A DNA stretch of 64,000 nt from Acanthosepion lycidas (Eukaryota; Mollusca; Cephalopoda; Sepiida; Sepiidae): contig OZ010605.1 in NCBI GenBank assembly GCA_963932145.1, forward strand, positions 23,725,672 to 23,789,671. Direction: 5' to 3'. Position numbers and translations under genes: made by a program. The notes beneath the pieces were generated by a model, which saw only the letters and a list, made by a program, of their open reading frames with translations, was not told where the DNA came from and did no database searches. Shown here one piece after another: positions 54,465-64,000 of the stretch. The stretch's first letter is position 1. Every line of letters begins with the position of its first letter.

Positions 54465-54775
54465 GATGATGAAGTTTCCCGTCGATTTCGACGCATGAGG
54501 ATCCGACACCCTCACTCAGTGAGCCCTAAGTTCTATTAGTGTCTTGTCGGCATGTACACATAGAGGGCAATAGCGATGCTCCAGGCTGCTTTCAATTCAG
54601 AACCCACTATATCCTGCTATTTATCTATAGGTGGGAGACAAATGGATTCATACCTTTCCTAATGGTATTAGCACGTAAGTGAATGTAATGAATTCCACTG
54701 GAAATCGAACTCGGCTCTCCGATTACTCATTTCGAGCCGCTTATCTACCACCCCTGGGTCCCGACGATAAACTAC
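54465..54775 (-). repeat. LINE-B 3' terminus with (CAT)n tail, and S1 SINE
   Basis: 54465-54525 on minus reads GGATCCTCATGCGTCGAAAT-CGACGGGAAACTTC then (CAT)n, the same terminus as at 21580 and 45443 but with a different tail. 54605-54775 on minus is an S1 SINE: GGTGGTAGATAAGCGGCTCG (A box side), GCCGAGTTCGATTTCC (B box), CACTTACGTGCTAATACC. Confidence 0.65.
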
Positions 54776-54871
54776 ACTCTGCAGCATGGCAAATCATTTA
54801 AGCGTTCTTCTTTTACGTGTTCATTAACAGAAATTTATGTACTTCTTAGCCTTTTATAGGCAAAGCAGTAT

Positions 54872-54872
<1 letters not shown>

Positions 54873-54920
<48 letters not shown>
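54873..54920. repeat. (GATA)n
   Basis: Twelve uninterrupted units. Confidence 0.95.
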
Positions 54921-55574
54921 TATAAAATGAAATTCCCCATAATGAAGAAAATTTTAAGAAAAATGTTATTCATTTCTTATTAAAGTTTATCCTAAAAAAC
55001 TTATTTGTCTTTCAAATCCTATTATGGTAGAGTTTCGCGGCTGGGTTTCCTCGATTTATGAGAAGTCTACACTACATGATGTTTTAAAATTGTTTGAAGA
55101 TTTGGTCCTTACAATTAAAGTAAACTTCAGTATAGCTTCAGCTTTATGCAAGTTTTCAGCTTGAGATAACTAATTTTTTTTATGTTTTATCCTTAAGTAA
55201 TCACTGATATTTGACAGCAAGAATTAAACTGTTTGTCCTTAACCACTAATATTGATGTGATATACATAGTCCTACAAATCTTCCTAATAAGTGATTCTAC
55301 TTAATTTTCATATTCTTCTTTAGAAAATTTCAGGCGATGGACGGAATATTTGCTGCTATTTTAAATAAAAGATTTCACCGAAGAAAGATTAGAGCGAAAC
55401 GTTTTATTTATTTGTAGTTCACTACCATAGTTTTATGAAATCATTCGATGTATTGATTAGGTGAATTTTGTGTGGAAGATTCGCTTCATATTTAGTAAAA
55501 AATGTCTGTAAATATTACATCTTATAGCATATAGAACACAAAATGTTGTTTCATACCCTGAAGTTATATTCTAC

Positions 55575-56240
55575 GATTCTTCTTCTCCGTGCCGTGTCCC
55601 TTGATGAACATGGCTTTACACAATTTTCAGTCTTTTGTAATTCTTAATAATGTTTGTCATTTTGTTATTGCCACTAAATTATGCACATCACCCATTTACT
55701 CAAGCTCACTAAGTAAGTTATGTGTTGTTTTTATCTCACACTTTTCCTGTGAGAATCAAAATTACCAAACCCTCTCTACTCATTACGTGTACTAGAAATT
55801 TCAACTCCTTCTTTCTGATGTTAAGTATAAGTGTGTTTTTTTTTTTTTGTTCTATATTCTACAAAACCGCGTCGTTACTGACATATTCGGTCAATGGTAT
55901 TCTCAACATCCTTCTGTAGAACTACATTTATATTGCTTCAAATCTCTTCTTCCTCTCTGTGGAGATTCGCCAGCATTTACTGCCATACAGGAGGACTGCT
56001 ATTACGTAACATTTCGGTATTTTTGCTGTGTATGTAACGAAATGTTTCTGTTACTTAATACTTTGCTTAGATTTTGAAAGGCATATTTCCCTTTCTCTGT
56101 CCTCTTTCAGATTTCAGTGTCGCACTTTCAGTTGATTTTCCTTCACTACTTTCTGTAGGAGTTCTTTTAAATTCTTTTTTATGTCTGCTATCAACACTGT
56201 GCCATCTGGCTATCTCATGTTATTAAGTTTGTGGCAGGCA
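55575..56240 (-). pseudogene. LINE-A C-terminal half
   Basis: Minus strand: a PDGTVLIADIKKNLKELL-like palm remnant, then LLYGSKCW, FYRRMLRIPLTEYVSNDAVL, a basic stretch, WVM and LRITKD-KLCKAMF, ending GGACACGGCACGG-AGAAGAAG. The GAAG tail is short. Frameshifts and stops occur throughout; the palm has lost the first catalytic aspartate. Confidence 0.75.
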
Positions 56241-56946
56241 ATAAAACGTCATAGTAAAACTTTTAATAGCTTTTGATAAATTTGCCTGGATTGATGATGT
56301 TCAGATGTAAACCATAAGATCGATTACGAAAATATTAATATTTCGTAAATTAGTCTTATTATTATTAAGTAGACCTTAATTTATTTATTAAACTGATTAC
56401 TATTTTGATTTCATATAGATGCTAACCTGACCAATGAATGGATTCCGCCAAAACGCTGTCCGTAAAAGACGAGATATTTCCAGAAAGTGTCCAGAATTTC
56501 AGACGGTAATAGAACACATGTCATCTTAAAAAAAAATACTTTCCTGGATCTATGCTATTTCTCAGAGTTTTTTTTTTTTTCCCTGTATCATTAACCTCTG
56601 TACTTGCTGGGAAGAAGAGACAAAAGGACTGCCATGATAAATGCAGTCACATGGAAGACAATCTCAATAAACAGATAAAATAAAAATTTTGTTACCGTCT
56701 TAGTTCAACATAATGCCTTCCAGAATATTGATCTTATTCAAAGAAATATTGGCCAAATGTTGATCAACGAATTCTAATACATAATTGTCCAAATTTCAAG
56801 TCTACATCGATGTCTATTCATCGAGTCGCACATTATACAAGCTTTCTTGATACCGACTGTGTAACTCCAAAAACAAGTGTCTCTACGCATGCTCAGTTAG
56901 ATTCCCTTTGACTGATCGTCACTTCGCAACATGGTTGCGTTTAGGC
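56241..56946. other. no recognisable gene
   Basis: AT-rich; poly(T) at 56568-56580. Confidence 0.5.
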
Positions 56947-57020
56947 AAAGGGTGTTCCAATAACTTGAACCGATTTTAAGTTAAGCGTCTAATGATTTTT
57001 TTTTCTTTTTTCTTTCAGAT
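56947..57020 (+). repeat. solitary end of the fold-back mariner family
   Basis: AGGGTGTTCCAATAACTTGA, CGATTTTAAGTTAAGCGTCT, AATGATTTTTTTTTC and TCTTTCAGATTT match the terminal ~75 bp at 7001 and 24688. The transposase start does not follow. Confidence 0.75.
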
Positions 57021-57386
57021 TTGGTGGATATTTGGATGATATTATTTTTACACATAATTGTCATGACTTAAATAACATAATCCAAAAGAGAAATAAATAT
57101 ATTTTCACCAATAAAACTGATTTATTTACTGCTGACTTTAATCCATCTTAAGGAAACACTGGAATATGATTGGTTGGCGTCCGTCATAAATACCGACGTA
57201 CGTGTGGGAGAGTCAGAGCCTTAGTCTATGACGACACCCACTGGACTACGCCACTGATCTACACTTCCTACCCGTGACTACGACGCGTACCAGTCGATTA
57301 CTGCTACCGTTTTCTACTTGGTTATAGTAGCTAAAACCACTTAGCTATTTCGTTCAACTATATCCCTTTCCGGAACATATCAATTT

Positions 57387-57389
<3 letters not shown>

Positions 57390-57444
<55 letters not shown>
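57390..57444. repeat. (TA)n tract
   Basis: About 27 TA units. Confidence 0.95.
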
Positions 57445-57446
<2 letters not shown>

Positions 57447-57628
57447 ATCTATATTTATATATATATAAAGGGAATGTCAGAACACTAGAGAGAGCTATGC
57501 ACCGGTTGTTGTCATTTTTTGCATTTATCGATCTACAGAAATAGATGCAGGCGTATAACGTATGTGCGACATAGAAACCAAAGACGACCTGTAGGTGTAG
57601 CAGTCTATTAATAATATATATTGACTGA

Positions 57629-57732
57629 TTTGACTTTTTACGGCTTATCAACCTTTTTGTGAGTTATTTAAAGCCGAAAAATACTCGGGCTTGTAAAAAT
57701 AAATCTTTATTTTTTTGCTAGTGAATATTGCC
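57629..57732 (+). repeat. partial R1 head
   Basis: TTTACGGCTTATCAACCTTT, GAGTTATTTAAAGCCGAAAA, followed by one internal-repeat-like block. Truncated afterwards. Confidence 0.55.
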
Positions 57733-58516
57733 TTTTTGAGAATAAAATTTTATTGATTTATTTAGTTACTTCTGACATTGTTCCGTCTTAATGAAACAAC
57801 CTTATATATAATCCATTTTTATGAAACACCCTTTATAAGAAGAATGGCTGGAGAAATTCCGGACAGAAATTTAATATTAAAACTTCTGAAAACGCATGTT
57901 GTGATTAAGTTCAAGTTGCTAATGGTAGGAAATCGAAATGAGGAATTACATTTGAATCAAAACAAACCCACAACTCTGCCTTCGCTCGAAGGTTAAGAAA
58001 GACACGATGATTGTAGCACTTGCACAGTTCCGATTAAGAAGTCACGTACAAAACTGACTGTCGTAAACACAGAAATGGTGGCAAAGCTGAACGAGAAGAG
58101 GAATTTCCTAAGAAAACATTGCAAAGATGTTATAAACATGACACAGATGTTGTGTCAGAAGACAAGAGACGTGTATTCCAGAAACGCTATTGTCACGAAG
58201 GAGACGAGAGAAGATTTGGTTTCTCAATGCATGATCAGCAATTATCCGGAATCATGAACTGAGCAAAATTGTCCGACAAAGAAACTGCAGGAACAGACCC
58301 AGTGTACAAGATTAACACGAAACTTCGTCTTTTTCATTGGAAAAATAATATAAATAAAACGCCTGAGAACTTAGCTGAAAAATGACATTGTTGTGGTATG
58401 TTAATATTTATGTCCATTTGTAGATGTATGTTTATTAACATGACCACAAGATTTATATTTAACGCAAAATACCACAAAATATGAAACAGCAAGAAGAAAC
58501 AAATTGGTTCAATAAT
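57733..58516. other. unassigned; + frames at 57778-57996 and 58075-58257
   Basis: The frames read MFRLNETTLYIIHFYETPFI... and MVAKLNEKRNFLRKHCKDVI.... Their composition is protein-like and they are less AT-biased than the surroundings (MAGEIPDRNLILKLLKTHVV, CQKTRDVYSRNAIVTKETRE), separated by one or two stops. They might be parts of one decayed coding sequence. I do not recognise the family. Confidence 0.3.
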
Positions 58517-59181
<665 letters not shown>

Positions 59182-60083
59182 ATAATAATAACATTTATAT
59201 TTATTTTTGTGTAATGATATACATGCATAGAGGTTACTATTTTGCTGGTGTTATGTCTCCTTGGCTGAATTAAATTACTGATGAGATTGAAATATTTTTA
59301 TCTGAACTCACAAAGGTTGAATGAATGATAAAGCTGAGAAATGCTGAATAAACTGTAGATTTAGAAACGTATTTCAAAGAAAAAAGTTCTTGTTTGGAAA
59401 TATTTTGAATGTTTTTAACGTAGTCTGGAAAATTTCGTACTTACGTGTATGCGTGAATATATTTTTAACTTCTGCCCGCACATGGTCGAGACGGGATCCT
59501 TTAAGGTTACATCTTCGCAGGAAAAGAGAAGAGAAGAGACATTGAGCAAGCTTGTGTCTGCTATTTATAAATAATATAATCACGTTACAATTTCCCAGTA
59601 AAATGAAGGGAAAACTTGCCTTGGTTAAGCGGTGAAAAAATATTTGTACGAGGGTTGATCGCAATGTCTACTTGTGCGTTTATTGACCAATTAGAAGCTG
59701 ATATTTGCTGAAAATCCGTATGAAGCTTGGTAGGCTTTTGATCCTCTTTTTTGCAAAGATTTCTACAAAATTCAACATTGATAAGAAAGTGGTAGCGAGA
59801 TGCTAAAAAGCCGTTAGCATTTCACGTACTTACTGGAAAAATATATACAATTATTGCGTTTGTTTTTTATTTAATGTACCTCAATTAGTCTTTTGTATCG
59901 AGGATAAGAGTGTAGCACCTGTGCTCGATGCCCAGCAATTCGCATCTGGAGGTAGGTACGTTAACCGAACGAGAAAATTGCATAATAAGTGAAAAGGATA
60001 TAGGAAAAGAGGGCAAGTGAAATACAAGGCAGATAAAGAGGAGGTGAAGCTATCTATATTTCTGGGCTGACGTATTGTAACTA

Positions 60084-60088
<5 letters not shown>
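59182..60088. other. no recognisable gene
   Basis: The 96-codon minus frame at 59374-59664 is unrecognised. Confidence 0.4.

Positions 60089-60174
<86 letters not shown>
60089..60174. repeat. (TA)n tract
   Basis: About 43 uninterrupted units, the longest in the window. Confidence 0.95.
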
Positions 60175-60177
<3 letters not shown>

Positions 60178-61269
60178 AAGAGGTAAATATACGTAAGTAA
60201 TCCAAGTGAATCATAATAGTATGAAATACCAAAACTGATCCACAAAGGAGAGCTCAATATATTTATTATAGAGCATATACATGAATAATATAAGAATGAA
60301 ATTCAATTGTACCCTATATATATATGGCCATTTCGCTCCTCGAGAAATTTCTCCCTTTCGAGAAATTCCCTGGAGCTTGTCAATACTAAAACGTTTGATA
60401 AAAAAAGGAATCGTGACCGTTTTTTTTTTTTTGTTTTTTAAATTTTCCATTTAAAAAATAGGAAGAAATAGAAAAAAAGGAGAGGAAAAAAAAATAAAAT
60501 TCCGCAAATAAGGTAAAAAGCATTTAAGACGTAGATAGAGGGAAAGAAAGGTTGAAGGAAAAACTAAAGTAGTGACGGGGAACAGGATGACAGATATACA
60601 TATAAGTCTAAACATTAATTAAAAATGGTTGAAAGTTAACAATGATCTATATTTAAATTGTTAATTCTTGTTCAGATAGAAAAAATACATAAAGAAATAC
60701 AATCTTTAAAGTTAAAAAAGAGATTTTAAGGATGTAGATTAAATAATTTTAGAATTTAATAATAATACTATTATTTCATTTTAATATTATAAACAGGAAT
60801 CTTATAAAGAAATTAATACATTATTAGTATATAAGCAAGGAAAAGCTGAATATTAAAATTAATAATTAAATAAATGAAGAATTAAAATAAATAGATCAGT
60901 AATAGCCCTAATACAATTTTACAATATAAGGAAAAAATTTAAATAGATTAATAAAAGATAAAATTATAGATTAAAATTTAGATTAAATTTAAAGATTATA
61001 TAGATAATTTATAGATTAAAATAATTTAATTTATACTGGTAGACTATCAATAGCAAATTAGTGAAAGATCGTATGGTTGGGACCTAAATGGTAAGAACTG
61101 CATTTCCTTGATTTTCTTGAGGGGTATATCAAGAATTCTAGAGCTTATTTCATTCCAAAATGTAAATATGGCGGACGTAATTTTATGTTTTCAACTACAG
61201 ATACACTGGGCATCATTTTATACTCCAAGGGTAAAGTTATCTTTTCTGCATATATAATTTGTAGATCAT
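60175..61269. other. extremely AT-rich, no gene
   Basis: 60700-61030 is almost only A and T with frequent TTAAATTA-like words. No repeat period or coding signal was found. Confidence 0.5.
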
Positions 61270-61590
61270 AAAATCTATTGTTGGTAATTTTACTATAAAA
61301 ATGTATTTTAATATTTTCTTTTTAGTATTTCATTGATTGCCATTTTGCTATAAAAATGTAGTGTAGGTAGTATAAAATGTACTGTTAATTTTTTTTTTTT
61401 CATGCTGTTTCACTATTTTCCCATATCTGGGACTCCAAACAGTTGCTATCACCTAATCTCAGAGGAGACCTGGGAACAATAGTAGTTAATATGTGGTTCA
61501 GCGCTCCTCAAAACATCCGATCTCCTGATCAGAGCCTTTGTTTCCGGGTGTAGTTTATCGTCATACGCAGAACACAGGTACAAGGCAATA
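61270..61590 (+). repeat. dispersed repeat R1 (head missing)
   Basis: Internal repeats (GGTAATTTTACTATAAAAAT, then CATTTTGCTATAAAAATG), then CACTATTTTCCCATATCTGG, CCTGGGAACAATAGTAGTTA, GCGCTCCTCAAAACATCCGA and the tail GGGTGTAGTTTATCGTCATA. Confidence 0.72.
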
Positions 61591-62525
61591 ACTGCGATAG
61601 ATTAAAATTCTCTATTTTGAGTGAAAAAGAAATACAAAAATAAAGGATGCTATAGAAAATATTTGTTCCTGGGTCCATTTTCCCATAGAAACTAAACCCT
61701 GTTTATATTATGTAAAAAAAGAACTCGAACCACCACTGTTGATTGGAAGAATACGGAAGAGGATGAAAAGTGTGGGCAAAGAGTATTAGAAGAGGAGGCG
61801 TACATTATAATGGACAGCGTTGGTTACTGACAACTGTTCAATTGCCAACAATGCAGCTAATTAGTGTAAATATATTAGTGTAAATATATTAGTGTAAATA
61901 TATTTCTTCAGTAAAGGTTGGGTGTTATGAATAATCAAGAGTGATATCCCCTTGTTTTGTTACTCTCCTCTTTGAGAGAGCTATTTCTGTTTACAGGAAT
62001 AATAAAAGGATACTATACGCGAACATTTTATTCTCAACTGAATAAAGCATTCTTAAAGCTTACACCTGAATGCTTTTGTCATTACACTGGGAATATTATA
62101 TGTATTTGAATTGGTGGAGATAATTCAAAACCAGGATAAAGATACTTAGACGCGCAGTATAATAATGTTACCGTGAAAAACTCGAATGTAGTTCTACCTG
62201 TCCTGTGTCTCGTGGTGTATTAAATAAGCTCTCGTCACTTGCATGTCACAGTATTTTACGGAGATAAGAACCGAGAATCGACCAAACTCGCCACCCATGA
62301 ATAGTTGCATATTTTTGTGAAGTCAAAGGACACTCGTTCCCACTTTCGTGATGCCAACGTGGTTGTAGATACTTTTTAATCGCAGATACAACTATAGTAA
62401 GACCGTTGACCAACACTGATGTCAGACGCATTCGAATATCACTAAGAATCATACGAATCTCTGAAAACCTGTTGAGTTATTTGAGATAGAACAGTTTAAA
62501 ATCATTTTGCGTCAGCCCCACACTA
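61591..62525. other. no recognisable gene
   Basis: A triple ATTAGTGTAAATAT repeat lies at about 61860-61900. A minus 68-codon frame at 62246-62452 (ending RWHHESGNECPLTSQKYATI...) is protein-like but unrecognised. Confidence 0.4.
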
Positions 62526-62529
62526 TCAT

Positions 62530-62960
62530 ATCAACTGAGCAATGGTGAGAGGAAAAAGACTCAAGCCTTCAGTAATGGTACCAACATTCATACTCTGGCT
62601 TCCATTTTCAAAGTCCATTCAAGAACCACCAAAAGAACTGAGAATAAGTTTAAAAAAGAGGCAATAGCAAGAGGGATCATCCTTTCAACTTAGAGCTAAA
62701 TACATTCTTATTGTTCAAATCGAGTCCAATAGGGTTATAAAAACCTCGCAGAATTCCAGTAAGATACCTTTAATCGTTTCTAAGATATTAGGTTGGTGCA
62801 AAAATAATGACGTGATAATGTCGTTTTTTGACGTTAAAAAATACGTCAAAAAACGACATTATTACGTCATTATTTTTGCACCAACCTAATACAAAAGTTC
62901 CAAAAATTTTGTACAACTTTGCTGTTGCACTATTTGGATAATTTTGATGTTACAACAGGT
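62530..62960 (+). pseudogene. degenerate Tc1-like relic, second copy, split by a MITE
   Basis: ACTGAGCAATGGTGAGAGGA, GCCTTCAGTAATGGTACCAA, TTCAAAGTCCATTCAAGAAC and TTAGAGCTAAATACATTCTT match 775-1000 in order. The match resumes after the MITE with TACAAAAGTTCC, beside TACAACGGTTCA in the first copy. A ~35-bp deletion removes the segment after AAAAAGAGG. It has no catalytic domain. Confidence 0.6.
62788..62889. mobile_element. 102-bp palindromic mariner MITE (type M102)
   Basis: Ends TTAGGTTGGTGCAAAAATAA and its complement, inner GACGTTAAAAAATACGTC hairpin. Flanked by TA at 62786-62787 and 62890-62891. Nearly the same as 48933-49034. It interrupts the Tc1-like relic at a position where the copy near 1065 has a single TA. 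Confidence 0.93.
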
Positions 62961-63490
62961 AAGTTGTTGACAATCATTAGAAAACTGACAAATCCCTTAA
63001 TTTATCTCTGTGGTATAAAAAAGCACCTAGACACCGATATATAACTGCTGTTCCCCGATTAGGAAGTTCGTGTCGATAAGAACATCATTGTAAAGAAATG
63101 CAATAACAAAAAACGTCTTAACATAATTGAGGCTCTTTATATAAGATAGTTTAAGCCAAGCTTCGACCTTAACCTATTTGACAATGATAGTAATGTGTTA
63201 GTAATATCATTTTTTGACAGCAGTCCCTCTCTAATGCATGCTTCGTTAAAATAACTGACAAAGTACATCATTTCAGATTTTAATTTTTCTTCTCATCTGT
63301 GAACAAGAAAGATAAAAATTTGCCAACAGTTCTGGCTACATTTCGAGAATCTAATACCGTTATCACGATCCAATTCATCAGATCTACAATTTCAAAAAGG
63401 TTTTTGAATTTGTAGGTCTGATTAATTGGATCATGATTACGTTTCCAAAGTAATAAGTTATAACCATGTAATATTAGTTTTTGCGCCATT
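62961..63490. other. no recognisable gene; short mirror at about 63380-63440
   Basis: TCAGATCTACAATTTCAAAA followed by TTTGAATTTGTAGGTCTGAT, and GATCCAATTCATC with ATTAATTGGATCATGATT, make a ~35-bp imperfect palindrome. Otherwise nothing recognised. Confidence 0.5.
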
Positions 63491-63523
63491 TCTATCTATC
63501 TATCTATCTATCTATCTATATAC

Positions 63524-63590
<67 letters not shown>
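63491..63590. repeat. (TCTA)n-(TA)n-(TG)n microsatellite
   Basis: TCTA to about 63520, a short TA run, and about 28 TG units. Confidence 0.95.
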
Positions 63591-63596
<6 letters not shown>

Positions 63597-64000
63597 AACG
63601 AAATCGCACAAAGAGAGTACGTCTAAAAAGTTACCACGAGTTTTCACTGATTTAAAAATATCACTCATATTTCCTCGGAATATAAGCATACATTACATTT
63701 CAAATGTTCAATAACCAATAATCTTGCAAATAATACATCATGGAGATACGTGTTGGGGTATCTGTTATCGGTACAGTTATCAGAATCTAATCGTAATACT
63801 GTTGTGAAATTTTTCTTACTTATGTGTATGTGTGTGTATATGTCCCTCTCTCTCTCTCGCGCGCGCGCTCTCACAATCCCTCCTCTCTCTCTCTCTCTAT
63901 TCTCAGTAGATAAATTGAGATCATTTTACCCAGTGTTATCCGCGATGTTCTGATGAAGAAGTGTGCAATCAAGTCAGTGACTCTTATCTAATGATGATAT
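63591..64000. other. no recognisable gene; (CT)n/(CG) patch at 63846-63900
   Basis: CT-rich with a CGCGCGCG patch at 63858-63867. Frames across it are low complexity. Confidence 0.5.

Noticed and set aside
57190-57310. Possible tRNA-like sequence on the minus strand (GTGGCGTAGTCCAGTGGGTG...)
   Set aside because: An A-box-like stretch can be read but I could not find a convincing B box or cloverleaf, so I did not call a tRNA or SINE.

Overview
This window looks like intergenic DNA from an animal nuclear genome. It is AT-rich and full of long (TA)n, (GATA)n, (GT)n and (GGAA)n tracts. Almost every recognisable protein similarity is to a transposable element. The mixture of RTE/CR1-like LINEs, Penelope-like elements, tRNA-derived SINEs, mariner/Tc1/Tigger relics and a Helitron, on a microsatellite-rich background, fits a mollusc and perhaps a coleoid cephalopod such as an octopus. 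That placement is an inference from repeat style only. I found no convincing host protein-coding gene, tRNA gene or intact rRNA gene. All coding traces carry stops or frameshifts, or are short fragments.

Layout. 0-1.4 kb: a dispersed repeat, a degenerate Tc1-like transposase and a Tigger-type MITE. 2.7-3.1 kb: a 41-bp minisatellite. 3.2-6.0 kb: a knot of direct and inverted repeats around a LINE 3' end. 7.0-7.9 kb: a fold-back mariner derivative. 8.5-9.06 kb: an old ~57-bp tandem array. 9.6-10.5 kb: duplicated LINE 3' ends with (GAA)n tails. 12.8-13.4 kb: a GC-rich block resembling decayed 28S rDNA. 16.2-16.8 kb: a mariner transposase relic. 18.2-21.1 kb: one long decayed LINE (endonuclease to 3' end) invaded by a MITE, a SINE and a 10-bp tandem repeat. 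21.4-22.4 kb: miniature ribozyme-bearing elements and a hairpin embedded in (TA)n. 23.3-24.1 kb: a non-autonomous Helitron. 24.7-25.8 kb: two more fold-back mariner derivatives. 27.0-29.7 kb: a ~600-bp direct duplication bracketing a SINE and a mariner fragment. 29.9-32.1 kb: a pseudogene of a recurrent uncharacterised protein, then a LINE, then a second Tigger-type MITE. 34.4-35.3 kb: a LINE with the 5'-inversion expected from twin priming. 39.3-40.4 kb: GGAA and GATA arrays. 42.0-43.1 kb and 58.5-59.2 kb: a TGTTATGG...CCATAACA repeat, one copy carrying three ~249-bp GC-rich units. 44.8-46.4 kb: a purine-rich array split by mobile DNA. 46.7-47.8 kb: a LINE endonuclease and a Tc1 N-terminus. 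48.7-49.0 kb and 62.8 kb: palindromic mariner MITEs. 50.4-54.5 kb: two Penelope-like elements and their flanks.

The most interesting system is the Penelope-like set. Two GIY-YIG endonuclease relics (50.65-51.08 kb on +, 53.39-52.86 kb on -) are each followed by a ~0.5-0.6 kb untranslated segment, then a motif with the conserved core of a hammerhead ribozyme (CUGANGA, stem II, GAAA, stem III, NUH), then a (TA)n tract. The same ribozyme motif recurs in ORF-less miniatures at 21.4 and 22.0 kb and alone at 45.3 kb. One stem I shows a compensatory base-pair change between copies. A second notable set is the palindromic 80- and 102-bp MITEs with mariner-type ends. One of them sits inside a Tc1-like repeat whose other copy in the window preserves the unoccupied TA site.

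All assignments come from reading the sequence and recalling family motifs. No alignment or folding was run.
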